Shown here in pieces: positions 11,301 to 18,340 of a DNA stretch of 45,348 nucleotides. The translations under genes and the position numbers were made by a program. The stretch's first letter is position 1. Every line of letters starts with the position of its first letter. The notes beneath the pieces were generated by a model. It did no database searches. It was given only the letters and a program-made list of their open reading frames with translations, and was not told where the DNA came from. Origin of the DNA: a virus; the IMG/VR virus record IMGVR_UViG_3300010150_000033, positions 1 through 45,348 of that record. One strand, written 5' to 3'.

Positions 11301-12615
11301 CATTATGATGACTCAAAGAACCTTCAATATCGAGGATGGTCCTAATCAAGGTCGAATTAGTGCCACCGATAGAAGCAACAAACTAATGATAGACTCAAGA
11401 GAAGTAACCTCCAACTTTTTCCCGCCTTACATATTCGATAGCGAAGGGCAAAGGTGGAAGGTTGACAAGGTAAAAGACGACCTTGGTGGCAAATATGTGA
11501 CTTTCAAGAATATGGATGGGTTGACCCTGACCGACTCCGGTCTTGAAGTGGGCAATGTCTTTGCAGGCCAGTATGCTACTATCGGAATAAGAACAACAGA
11601 CGCTGTAATGACTTTACTCAATGATGCCTCTTCATCCTCCGCTGGTTTCAACTTGAAAGACACGACTATGATTCAAACATCGGTGTCTCCATCCGCTATT
11701 GGAGGACACCCCTGCTTAACGGATATAATGCAACATAGCAACAATTTCATTTCAAGAAATACTCGTGGTTTGAATATATTGGAGGTGATTCGTAACTCCT
11801 CACAGATAGATGGCAATCAACTGATCAATACAGCATCAGGCGTATTACTGTATTCAAGTCAGGTATTCAAAGAAACAGGAAAGCGAATAGGTGCGGATAG
11901 TGGTGCTAGAGATATTGTAGTCAGCAGAATGTTCGACTCACCGAATGTAGTAGCCGTCAAGGGGGACAAAATAGCCGAGAACGAAAGCGTATTGGTTGAA
12001 GTCAAAGACATTGAGCGGATGAAATTACAAGCGGGTGCTGGTTCTGATGAGAATGTAGTCCGGTCTTATACTCAAGAAGTCCCCGGCTTGAAAACACGAA
12101 AGACCGCTATCAGGCTCGCAAAGTCATTACTATCACGAATTGAAAATGGTGCGCCAATGATAAGGGTTATCGGCATGGTCAATGCAACTTCAGTCCACCC
12201 CGGCGATGTAATCAGCGTGGACTTATCCACGCACGGCCTGAAAGGTCTTTTTGCAGTGTTTGAAACAACACATAACTATGAAAGCGGAACAAGTGATTTT
12301 GTTATCGCTCAATACGAAAAAGGTATATCCGGCATTCTTTCAGACTTACAGGCCAGCATTGGCAACTCGGCGGGGAATGAGGAATTAGTGAGTCAAGACT
12401 CGATCACGGTATCCCTTTCATCTAGTGTCAAGTTGATTACTGTCCACAGGATAGTCACTAGAAGTAACAACAATACAAGAATGACCATTGGACATCGTGC
12501 GTCGATAATCAACTCAAAGGGTCAAATTGGAGTCCGAAAGGCGATAGACCCTGCCAACACATATAGGGCGTTACCGATAGGAATGTCCAAGAGCAGGCCA
12601 TATGTGGTCAAGTAA
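5356..12615 (+). CDS. Giant tail hub/baseplate-like structural protein
   Basis: This 2419-residue protein is the largest complete gene in the window. The GTG at 5356 overlaps the previous stop by 7 nt and sits about 5 nt after an AGG; an ATG at 5365 is the alternative start. Most of the protein is low in cysteine and rich in Gly, Ser, Thr and aromatic residues, as expected of a beta-rich virion protein. The C-terminal ~200 residues (nt about 12060-12370) resemble phage baseplate hub or tail-tip domains: a helix (TAIRLAKSLLSRIENGA), then IRVIGMVNATSVHPGDVISV, then FAVFETTHNYES. The element 'v.pGD.v.v' followed by a hub-like V..TTH strand is the main support. It probably assembles with the flanking tail genes. 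Which tail part it forms, and whether the large N-terminal portion is an adhesin, cannot be told from sequence alone. Confidence 0.55.
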   Translation: MVNMAGLADRGFMDRKQVYPASIQPLGGPSGYPASGWFSMHITYPDTEYTDEHSASGTGGWQYGINTQSWRQGLQVLIKTCMANAGPASIPAQPTSDTTNVIIVDLAAYSLANGGGYNLGSEEAARVIAAKINSQRVRQVGERGMSRYLRARYVNMAGQSEYIGQSFSAPTTSRLRIHFRDLFQNAGPSDLPPKGEFTVQAGGALPGDSIDSTHSPSHSPVAGRTYTYDSWQPIRGWGKDESNFTSAYAATLHDLGPAIDLIGVKDKLLGTTMDTTTLIESTGATGTGTRVISELTLKAAPAQHTVVISWESTNPSASGGYWAGANGGPVVQGLGQTLPVWHLTAKSLDGGNMGLPALNYESKGGTPVMHTQNHGFCRFSIEGLNSTLLPSIPPPDFTITEPAISGMTAANPDTFPDINGETHLMIAKMEHGTKQPTSTDVNQKNIVLYEGKTINEGATNSNQLENGDGFDRLSGITDNSALDAARLTLINDQASSGYAGETGAKYSQPFFVKRPINTERVEGLTITNEEMVFEDIEVVDDSGAVLVLPGGSPFGTVIRDFVVENQSFDSETGQERIGPSSSNGKSTPNLRLTLPSAEEIPGGIFVRSSHDRIQAHSNKTWGMGGIAPPEEHDPGHLESTFMSRVATLYGRDEGELGVRNTATEGAIEQGHVSQFDTHDRMLIFHCERLLHPDMVSTQGIATDITPGAVPSGTTRIYSAHRITDHAERGSVLPMTANGAVQPLTVPHARLRFGRQGHSFVTPLTHRGTPFAMRRQLHRSHGSAYTLMFEAETENKHHAFQQAKPPASGAAGSKFALDSIELKGVAGYAGATGSFSADGLPLEEATIGYGRETRETVLLAAYAHQFNNQDGKQIDWLIAPGQEHTNVEGFVEQVAFGEPVTDLSVSGISSATDIQFKYTDGNLHIPNFRNRYTAASEMMVNGFMIGDYQLSGGRPEPAMTRLLKHMHDPATSNILPAVYEEVQYLVRGSEWGWINPRVATELATVPPLFVHDPDYTNMMTIDFASEWDRGILKETDTNTGAKPDAFLCHWLAEYGHPAITGSVREHFMMFRYREAGMPRAMQFPATRGLLLRNHSRLDLTEQINRTSYTAQSIFDLLAGAPNPNYRYGQMRPAQKFERIYALQWLQSYGFNGLNAGGHGVGTLESGSAVMMGNTTVREARGTMMLPKVYNGERYTRGEGIGDSINPYKTTLGKYSVKQGSGFNIKHQLYLGLQPMVGFDHGRRLPVRAWGVRTASNAVDMLAGDPMETETSQGSIFGKGRFDGGQHDSVALAATYPGYMWSNTDVGGVERSSPIGIILSGHTIQGSPMTYNSRLSNEPITSFSDEPLGIGRSFGLESAGVFKPVHMPAGMWVDEYNAAHTALNQVPVLSKGGDPLIPSFDETGTGSDSIATVQTTNFGSAWHLIGNALHTNSNDALATGSFPSSGWGYDSSLTAGQDILPTPLAEIADHRQVSSRSEPRMGLIITTTKEETIEKNSNYLITSTKAASLHSDLMVGQQYPITPSYMNKLRTAVKCNTLGTVGVPFTVSNTPHTTDILYGDKPIFSVDNNDSKGEPDAISDTIKASPFAGANDIWNIRGGADLPPWGGVFILRKTYLNRQSEGSLSTVSNTLAVSGTKGSTSHPTRTFVDYIVRPFRPSKMYPFAPNGAALGQDGYMLGPLPLDTGDLSQPSDNFYHRDKRYGIFELNMNKPQGMTEPIMSAADKFVIEWPDPNNHDVVYHLIPSTAMLEFFKSDANRIDPDGQVYSQIEPRYSQSTHPGGFEVISQSETRYSDSSSNIGGDHAAQQRPNEAVRKQYIDGNRNYNRVEIKRYYSIGSDYYMVVRDASMLPDSGDLVYPGYSGSIHYTSKNKNILSISVVANTSPLLTNGDLPAGHTWDGTTLFYARKTFGTSASTNTKRYPVSDGSLGQATISLTKTYPLLPSLIDNAIVLSEYQATSLYKHDGTSATRTGLSYKGLTTYNPDDFIMMTQRTFNIEDGPNQGRISATDRSNKLMIDSREVTSNFFPPYIFDSEGQRWKVDKVKDDLGGKYVTFKNMDGLTLTDSGLEVGNVFAGQYATIGIRTTDAVMTLLNDASSSSAGFNLKDTTMIQTSVSPSAIGGHPCLTDIMQHSNNFISRNTRGLNILEVIRNSSQIDGNQLINTASGVLLYSSQVFKETGKRIGADSGARDIVVSRMFDSPNVVAVKGDKIAENESVLVEVKDIERMKLQAGAGSDENVVRSYTQEVPGLKTRKTAIRLAKSLLSRIENGAPMIRVIGMVNATSVHPGDVISVDLSTHGLKGLFAVFETTHNYESGTSDFVIAQYEKGISGILSDLQASIGNSAGNEELVSQDSITVSLSSSVKLITVHRIVTRSNNNTRMTIGHRASIINSKGQIGVRKAIDPANTYRALPIGMSKSRPYVVK

Positions 12616-12629
12616 CGAGGAGATACGAA

Positions 12630-12971
12630 ATGCCAACGCTAGACGGAATAAAAGCGGCTTTAACCGACCATTTACAGGGCCTGATAAAGAACATCACATT
12701 AGGGTCCACTGGCGGAGAGGCATCATCAAGAGATGGAGGGGCGGGCAACCCTCAAATCACGCAATCGCCTTCAATACAAAGAATCGATGATAGAACCGTT
12801 TCATTTACAGCAGTTTTTGATACGACTTTGACATCAGCAAACACAATCAAAGAGATTGTTATGCATGGAGAGACTTCACTGGATAATGCCGCATATAGGG
12901 CCTCTTTCTTGCCAATTACAAAGGACACTACAAATGAAATCCGTGTCGATGTCTTAGTGGAGGTGCGCTGA
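12630..12971 (+). CDS. Small tail/baseplate-associated protein
   Basis: A 113-residue protein starting at an ATG preceded by a good Shine-Dalgarno (ACGAGGAGATACGAA spacer region). Its C-terminal half reads as a beta domain (RTVSFTAVFDTTLTSANTIK, then EIVMHGETSLDNAAY), the style of phage tail-fibre or baseplate wedge proteins in which a 'tsantIkEI' strand precedes an 'aayR..f.pi.K' strand. The stop overlaps the start of the next gene (TGATG at 12969-12973), so the two are translationally coupled. No enzyme motif is visible. The tail assignment rests on this pattern and on lying between giant structural genes. A tail-fibre connector is a possible specific role. Confidence 0.45.
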   Translation: MPTLDGIKAALTDHLQGLIKNITLGSTGGEASSRDGGAGNPQITQSPSIQRIDDRTVSFTAVFDTTLTSANTIKEIVMHGETSLDNAAYRASFLPITKDTTNEIRVDVLVEVR

Positions 12972-14179
12972 TGCCAAACACTGACCTTTCAGAAGGACAC
13001 AACAAGACTGCTACATCAGCGGGTTCATATCAGTTTGAAGGATTACGAGATACTGATGTTTTGACTACTACAACCTTAACCAACATCACCGAAAACCTGC
13101 TTGGTAATGGTGTGGTCCCAGTCGGTCTAAACGATTACAACAATTCTGATCGTAACAACCCTTTGTCGGATAACTGTCATATCAGCCCAGTTGGTTCAGT
13201 TGGAACCACTAAAGAGTTTTCAGTTGCTACTGGGACTGTGTGTGTTGACGGGATGTATTACACCGTGGGTGGCGGTGCTACGATAGACATCACCGCCGCA
13301 ACCAATTATCATATTGATTATCACCCCGGAGGAACCGCTGGTGGTATAGGTGGCAATGTGGCTCCTTTAGCCAATGGCGTAGCCGCTGGCGATGAAGCAA
13401 TTTTGCTTGTATATGTGGACCCCCGTGGACCTCAAAACATTGGTTTGGTTTATGGGTCATATGTCGATACCACTTCAAATCAATACCCTTCAACGCCCTT
13501 TGCACACTTAGTCAGACAGACCACTGTTTTGGCTTGGTTAAGAATAGGAAAAGGTGCATCGCATCCTGTCATTCATCAAGTTGAAGATAAAAGAACATTC
13601 ATCAGGCCGGGTCCTGTGGCATTATCTTCATTGATCGATAAAGACTCCGCTAGTGACCATGAGAACCCCCGTAACGATATGATTGCTGGCTTGAATGCGG
13701 CAAATCTCCCCATAACCGACATGGGGCTTCTATATGCGAGAGACCCAACCGCTTCAAATCCAGCCCCTGAAGGAACAGGCGAAACTCATTTGTTCTATCA
13801 GACAGATGCTACTCCTTTGAAGTCGTATCAATTAACACCTGTTCACCGTCAATCAAGAGCCATATTTGCGTGGTCAGGACCTCTCGTTTTGAATTATGGC
13901 GTGCTTCCCCCACTTGGACTAGCACATACCCCTTTAGCGGCAATAGAGGCTAATCCAACGGTTCCGAGTCAGCCAAATCCTTTGAGATTATTGACCTGCA
14001 CATTCATTTCAATTGCACAGCCTGATCAAGTAGCCCCTATTGTAATGCCTGCTGACCACCCGCTTATCAACACGGTTACGCCCACAGCATTGAACATCAT
14101 TGCTGACCCCGGAATGCCGGTATTTGGTGGTCTCGCATATGACCATGTAATCATTGAATATACACATGCTGGGGCGTGA
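12971..14179 (+). CDS. Tail-fibre/baseplate-like protein
   Basis: A 402-residue protein, start coupled to the previous stop. It is rich in Thr, Asn, Pro and Gly and has no cysteine cluster except a few isolated residues. The central part (EFSVATGTVCVDGMYYTVGG, then IDITAATNYHIDYHP, then AILLVYVDPRG) resembles the repeated beta strands of phage baseplate/tail-fibre N-terminal domains, which commonly carry 'v..G.~~~v~gg' and 'y~vyvd'. The C-terminus ends in a compact region (YDHVIIEYTHAGA). Its position directly after a putative hub gene and a small wedge-like gene supports membership in the tail module. Its stop overlaps a GTG start of the following zinc-ribbon frame (GTGA at 14176-14179). Unknown exact function. 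Confidence 0.5.
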   Translation: MPNTDLSEGHNKTATSAGSYQFEGLRDTDVLTTTTLTNITENLLGNGVVPVGLNDYNNSDRNNPLSDNCHISPVGSVGTTKEFSVATGTVCVDGMYYTVGGGATIDITAATNYHIDYHPGGTAGGIGGNVAPLANGVAAGDEAILLVYVDPRGPQNIGLVYGSYVDTTSNQYPSTPFAHLVRQTTVLAWLRIGKGASHPVIHQVEDKRTFIRPGPVALSSLIDKDSASDHENPRNDMIAGLNAANLPITDMGLLYARDPTASNPAPEGTGETHLFYQTDATPLKSYQLTPVHRQSRAIFAWSGPLVLNYGVLPPLGLAHTPLAAIEANPTVPSQPNPLRLLTCTFISIAQPDQVAPIVMPADHPLINTVTPTALNIIADPGMPVFGGLAYDHVIIEYTHAGA

Positions 14180-14387
14180 GTAAATCCAACCTAGAAAATA
14201 CACCGACAAGATTTCACAGGATTGCCCGAAATGCAAGAATGTGGTCTTAGCGATTCGTATAAATGGGTTTTATGCGGGGAGCCGTGAAAGGATACATCTA
14301 TGGGAGTGTCCATTGTGCGCTAATATATGGCGGAGAGTGAGGCCTCGGTTGAAAGCCGTGCAGTTGAAGCCGGACTCGCTGTCTTGA
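14176..14387 (+). pseudogene. Zinc-ribbon miniprotein interrupted by an apparent -1 frameshift
   Basis: A GTG at 14176 overlaps the upstream stop as GTGA, the coupling used throughout this genome, and opens a frame VSKSNLEN. A second frame (14184-14387) encodes a convincing zinc ribbon: CPKC at 14223-14234 and ECPLC near 14304-14318, separated by INGFYAGSRERIHLW. That frame has no ATG, GTG or TTG before the first cysteine pair. A one-base shift at the A-run 14195-14198 (GAAAAT) joins the two into about 70 residues with both Cys pairs. This is either a one-A deletion in an assembly or virus lineage, or a programmed -1 slip. The end overlaps the next gene by about 60 nt. The zinc ribbon is clear from sequence; the joining is inference. 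Confidence 0.5.
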
Positions 14388-14605
14388 AAGACCTTGACAA
14401 AGGGCGATTCAAAGGATACAGTAAAAACAACATTTCAGACAGGCCCGTGCGTCAGGCTAAGAACAAAGCATGGACGGTAAGCCGCAAAAACAAGCGTGGT
14501 AAAACCGCTAGGCGATACAAACGAAACAAGAGTCGTGGCAATGTCAGGCCCGCTATGAGAAGGCAACTAGGTGCTGGCGGCAGTCGTGCATCAACAAGTC
14601 GGTGA
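14327..14605 (+). CDS. Small strongly basic protein
   Basis: A 92-residue protein. The N-terminal third is acidic/neutral and helical (SVESRAVEAGLAVLKDLDKG). The remainder is extremely rich in Arg and Lys (for example SRKNKRGKTARRYKRNKSRG), suggesting nucleic acid or virion-DNA binding. There is no recognisable fold. The start at 14327 has no clear Shine-Dalgarno and overlaps the preceding zinc-ribbon frame. The stop overlaps a GTG start of the methyltransferase gene (GTGA at 14602-14605). Lying next to virion genes, it could be a packaged DNA-condensing or internal virion protein, but this is inference from charge only. Confidence 0.5.
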   Translation: MAESEASVESRAVEAGLAVLKDLDKGRFKGYSKNNISDRPVRQAKNKAWTVSRKNKRGKTARRYKRNKSRGNVRPAMRRQLGAGGSRASTSR

Positions 14606-15963
14606 GAGTAATGGATAGGCGGTCTAATAAGGAGGCAATGAGAGGGTGGATGCTCTTGGAGGCCGCTTTAATGAAATCTCATGATCATCGCCTGAATGTT
14701 GCCGATTTATTCTCCGCTGTTGGCGGGTCCGTTGGACCTGATGGCACGCCAAATGTCCACGCTGGATGGTCCACTGCGGCCCGTGATAGAGGTCATAATG
14801 TAATTGGATATGACTGGGACCAGCATAAAGGAAAACCAATTGGAATCCTTCCCGATAAGCGAGTCAACATTCTCAACCTCACGGCTGATCAAATGATTGA
14901 TGACTTTGGTGGGCCTATCGATTTATTATTTGCTAGTGGACCGTGCGAAGGATGGTCAATGCAACAAATCGGTAATACATGGAAAACCCCCGACCAATGG
15001 AAACTCGGAGGGAGGAACCTAAAGCGTGAATTGAATATGCTAAGAGGGACCGACGAGGAATACCCTGAAGACTTAGCGGCAGGCTGGGAACCAAAGAATG
15101 AGGCCGCTATAAACAGTCAAAGGACAATGCAAAGAACCTTTGATTTGATGGAGGACCTTCGTGAATACAACCCTGATATGAAAGCATTCATCGAGAACCC
15201 GGTGTCTGTGTTGAGATACCACCCCACCTCCTTTGGCGATTGGGATATGGCAAACATTCAACACGCTTCGTATCAAGACCCCGCTTCATCTGAATTATTC
15301 GGTATCACTGACTTCTCTCCACTGTTGCCTCAAAGAATGCATGTGGGCGGAGGGGGCATCCCCGAATTGAAGCCCACTGATTTATTTGGTCATTTTCCTA
15401 AAGACTGGACACCACGCCCTAGATTGAAAGGTGCAAAAGACCCGTTGAATGACATCCTATACGGCAGTAATGTCCTTTACAATGACATGCCGGGTGCTGG
15501 TGAACAAAGAAACTTGCAGGCCCATGAGTTGAAGCAACTCCTCTCACAGGGAGGTAGCAAGGACTTCAAAGAGCGGTTGAGTCATGCCCCTGAATTAAGC
15601 GGAGAGCCTGATTATCCTCAATTGACTGACGGAAAGTATTGGAGGTCCAAACCAAGAGGTAAATCCGAGGGTCAATGGGAGGAACCTAAATCGATCAGAA
15701 CAGGGCGATACGGGAATCAATACTACGCCGCCGCACCTCCGGGCGCAAGAGCGGGTATCAATGAATTAGGCCCTATCTCGTTTACGAATAGAGCGGGCAG
15801 GAATGTCACCGCACCTGCATACTTCACACGCTCACTGATTCCCTACGGCGAGGGCTTAGACGCAATCCTAGCAACTGAAAAAGAGCATGGCCTGTCTCAA
15901 TCACCAATGGGTCAAGCCGTGGTTAGTCCACGGGAGATAATCGAAAACTTCATGCGCCGCTGA
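14602..15963 (+). CDS. DNA cytosine-C5 methyltransferase-like protein
   Basis: 453 residues from a GTG that overlaps the previous stop; an ATG at 14611 behind GGTGAG is the alternative. The SAM-binding motif I is recognisable as NVADLFSAVGG (about residues 32-42). Acidic motif II follows (VIGYDWD). The catalytic PC motif is SGPCEGWS (112-119), and the motif VI position is FIENP (196-200), where classical enzymes have ENV. The later KPTDLFGHFPKDWTPRPRL resembles the 'KpTdlw.~~~.w.pr' segment of the divergent phage C5-MTase-like family that uses ENP. The canonical target-recognition layout and the QxRxR motif are not obvious. Likely role: methylation of viral DNA at cytosines, protecting it from host restriction. 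It is transcribed with the late genes. Activity and specificity are unknown. Confidence 0.65.
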   Translation: MRVMDRRSNKEAMRGWMLLEAALMKSHDHRLNVADLFSAVGGSVGPDGTPNVHAGWSTAARDRGHNVIGYDWDQHKGKPIGILPDKRVNILNLTADQMIDDFGGPIDLLFASGPCEGWSMQQIGNTWKTPDQWKLGGRNLKRELNMLRGTDEEYPEDLAAGWEPKNEAAINSQRTMQRTFDLMEDLREYNPDMKAFIENPVSVLRYHPTSFGDWDMANIQHASYQDPASSELFGITDFSPLLPQRMHVGGGGIPELKPTDLFGHFPKDWTPRPRLKGAKDPLNDILYGSNVLYNDMPGAGEQRNLQAHELKQLLSQGGSKDFKERLSHAPELSGEPDYPQLTDGKYWRSKPRGKSEGQWEEPKSIRTGRYGNQYYAAAPPGARAGINELGPISFTNRAGRNVTAPAYFTRSLIPYGEGLDAILATEKEHGLSQSPMGQAVVSPREIIENFMRR

Positions 15964-15984
15964 CCCCTCCATGTATCGAGACAG

Positions 15985-16179
15985 ATGGTGGGTTTACTTT
16001 TCTTTACAGGGGTCCTAATGGTTCTAGTGCTATTCGGTATAATGATTGAAGCATTCAAAATGGATTTTACAGACATCCCGATACAGATAGAAGACGAGGA
16101 CGGCGAGGAGTTTACTCGGATGTTTTCGGATGGTCTTCGGGAGTCGTGTCGGAACGAATCGAAAAGTCGTCAGCAGTAA
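15985..16179 (+). CDS. Small single-pass membrane protein
   Basis: 64 residues with a strongly hydrophobic N-terminal segment (GLLFFTGVLMVLVLFGIMI, residues 3-21) followed by a highly charged tail (DIPIQIEDEDGEEFTRMF). This predicts one transmembrane helix with the acidic tail on one side. It is the last gene of the plus-strand block, 21 nt after the methyltransferase stop. Its 3' end overlaps the convergent minus-strand gene by about 68 nt, which is unusual here. By position and size it could be a holin-like or envelope-associated protein for late lysis, but there is no motif to prove this. It might also be shorter or spurious. Confidence 0.4.
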   Translation: MVGLLFFTGVLMVLVLFGIMIEAFKMDFTDIPIQIEDEDGEEFTRMFSDGLRESCRNESKSRQQ

Positions 16180-16843
16180 GTCTGACTCTTTTGTCCGTTC
16201 TTTCGTCCCTGATCAACAACGAACCATCATCTATGTCCATTTGCCACATTAAGCGTGCAATTGTATGGGCTTCAGCAATGAGGTTTTTCAAGACTCCTGC
16301 CTTGTTCTTAGAACGCCACATTGATAGCAATTGTAAGGTTGAAGTCACGATACTAGGTAATGGGATTATAGAATCACGGATTTTGTTCATACTGGCTAAA
16401 GCCGTCAAGGATATTCTTCGGGGGTATGAGTCGTAGTGTTTCGCTGTCATGTCCTGAACCAATTCTAACAGGTCGTGAAATAGAAGGTCCCCTTTTCGGT
16501 TAATAAAGGCGAGAGGATACACAGACTCAATCAACGGTATGTCGAAGTTTTTTGAGCCATACCCTACAATTACTGATTCGGGGTGCAAACCTTGAACCCA
16601 TTCAGTAAAAGTGTCGAGGTTCCTAACTTCAACAGTCCGTGCATTTATTTTGACTGTGTATATCTCGTCAGTGAAAACTAGATGCTCGCCATGCCCGCCT
16701 TTGATTACGATGGCATTCAAAGTAAACTCGCTAGGCTTTTCCCAGCCATGTGGTAAATCGCAGGCATCCGTTTCAGAAAATGCCTTGATCGTATATACCC
16801 TGTTTTCTTCTAACCAATTTCCTAGACTTTTCTTAAACATCAT
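16112..16843 (-). CDS. DEDD (DnaQ/RNase H-fold) exonuclease-like protein, probably degenerate
   Basis: The ATG at 16843 overlaps the upstream TAA (TAATG), giving 243 residues. The clearest motif is VIVGYGSKNFDIPLIE, matching the Exo II block (N..FD) of PolB-type and YprB-type 3'-5' exonucleases, followed by HDLLELV. The Exo I block (normally FDIET) appears as AFSETDACD, with Ser at the first Asp. The Exo III helix (normally Y...D) appears as LIAEAHTIARLM, with no Asp at the expected place. So the fold is probably retained while at least two metal ligands look changed. It sits last in the replication operon behind a P-loop ATPase, which fits a proofreading or structural role in the replisome. 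Its 3' end overlaps the convergent small membrane gene. Confidence 0.5.
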   Translation of the reverse strand: MMFKKSLGNWLEENRVYTIKAFSETDACDLPHGWEKPSEFTLNAIVIKGGHGEHLVFTDEIYTVKINARTVEVRNLDTFTEWVQGLHPESVIVGYGSKNFDIPLIESVYPLAFINRKGDLLFHDLLELVQDMTAKHYDSYPRRISLTALASMNKIRDSIIPLPSIVTSTLQLLSMWRSKNKAGVLKNLIAEAHTIARLMWQMDIDDGSLLIRDERTDKRVRLTADDFSIRSDTTPEDHPKTSE

Positions 16844-18291
16844 TACCAACTCAAGTGTATGAATGCTTTTCGGCCATCCATCAACCGTTCAGCCTGACTG
16901 TTGGCAATCAACTTGTCAAGCCTTCTTTCAGCGGTTCTAGTGCTGACAGCCGCTTCGGAGGCATACCTCTTCTCAAGGTCCTTCTTAGCCACGACTTCTT
17001 TGTTTGACTTCTTATGAGCAAACTTGCCACATAAGTTGTATGCCTTTTTCCAGCCGTGCATCTCATTCTCTCTTCGCTTCTTTGCCTTGACATCTTGCTT
17101 CTGTTCAAGCCAAATAATGAGATTATGGAGGTTGTCATAAATGATTTCAGTGGCCATCATTACATGGTCGGCTGTGATGACGGATGTCTTCATGGTGGCG
17201 GCAATGATGTTGGCGAAAATGATAGTGTAGTTTTCGACATTGGGAATAAATGACATTGCTGTCTCCCTGATGATGTCATTGTTGATTCCTTTGATCAGTG
17301 CATAATAGTCGTCAACAGCATTCAACAGTGCGGCATGATATGACGGGCCTATGTTGAATATGTCGTATGTGTGACGAATGGCAATCTCCTCTTTCACACC
17401 CTCCTCCAACTCGTCCCATTCCTCATCAGTTAGACCTGCGGCCTTCAGTAACCGTGCCTTAACCAAGCCTTGAATGTCCAAAATAAACTCGGCTAGGTTT
17501 TCATAAGACCAAACCTTGTCGGGGACGGGGACATATACGCCCCCCATCCGATGTTCACTGGTGGTTTGACGCTGTTCGACACCTACATCATTTTGATATA
17601 GAAACACACGCTGAAAGAATCCCTTCTCTAAGACATGCGACATGATGTCCTTTGGCGGATAGGTGGTCATCCATAAGGAGACACCTGATGGAGTCCTCAC
17701 AGACCCCCCCACAAGGTGCTTAACCAATACATTGGTCTCACTGCCTATCGGGGCCATCGCTTGTTGGAGATAGAGGATTTTGTCGCTGAAATATGCCTTT
17801 GCATCATTCAGCAATATACTCGCTTCATCGAATAGAAGCGTTTTGTATCCATTTAGGATACCGGGGACCGTGACATATTCCTCACCGTTTGGTTTGCCGT
17901 CATCGTCGTATGTTGCTTGTTGTATGACCGTTCCGATCATTTTAGCATCGGAGCCACCACTGAAAGACTCGGTTTCAATACCGCACGCTCTCAACAGTTT
18001 TGCCGTAAACTCATATGCAATCGATTTACCAGTCCTTGATTGTTGAATCCAATAGACATGCACCCTACAATCAACATGTGCGCCATGTATTGGTATTCGC
18101 ATGTATGGTGAAAGTGCTTGGCCTGCTACAAAGAAGTATGAAAGCATCCCCGCATATTCGTTAAAGAAAGAGACTGTGTTGAATCGTGAAATGTAGTTGC
18201 GTATGTATTTACTGCCTTCAAAGTCGGATTTGACTAGAGTATAGTCATCCCACTTTCTCCCGCCAGCATCAGTAGTTGGTCTCAATAGCAT
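16843..18291 (-). CDS. P-loop (AAA+-like) ATPase with winged-helix tail, putative replicative helicase
   Basis: 482 residues, with AGGTG seven bases before the ATG. Walker A is WIQQSRTGKS (residues 81-90), a variant with Gln where the first Gly is usual. Walker B is KTLLFDEASILL (149-160). A sensor-1-like strand reads VSLWMTTYPP and an arginine-finger-like segment GFFQRVFLY. The last ~70 residues (VAKKDLEKRYASEAAVSTRT, AERRLDKLIAN) form a plausible winged helix, as in MCM C-termini. The order ATPase, Arg finger, wHTH and the primase/exonuclease neighbours suggest the replicative helicase. DUF3987-type ATPases are an alternative. I cannot separate MCM-like from other AAA+ clades by eye. Confidence 0.5.
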   Translation of the reverse strand: MLLRPTTDAGGRKWDDYTLVKSDFEGSKYIRNYISRFNTVSFFNEYAGMLSYFFVAGQALSPYMRIPIHGAHVDCRVHVYWIQQSRTGKSIAYEFTAKLLRACGIETESFSGGSDAKMIGTVIQQATYDDDGKPNGEEYVTVPGILNGYKTLLFDEASILLNDAKAYFSDKILYLQQAMAPIGSETNVLVKHLVGGSVRTPSGVSLWMTTYPPKDIMSHVLEKGFFQRVFLYQNDVGVEQRQTTSEHRMGGVYVPVPDKVWSYENLAEFILDIQGLVKARLLKAAGLTDEEWDELEEGVKEEIAIRHTYDIFNIGPSYHAALLNAVDDYYALIKGINNDIIRETAMSFIPNVENYTIIFANIIAATMKTSVITADHVMMATEIIYDNLHNLIIWLEQKQDVKAKKRRENEMHGWKKAYNLCGKFAHKKSNKEVVAKKDLEKRYASEAAVSTRTAERRLDKLIANSQAERLMDGRKAFIHLSW

Positions 18292-18340
18292 GTTTTTACA
18301 CCTGTGGAGTTTATGGGATGATGGTCAAGTATTTCAACAC

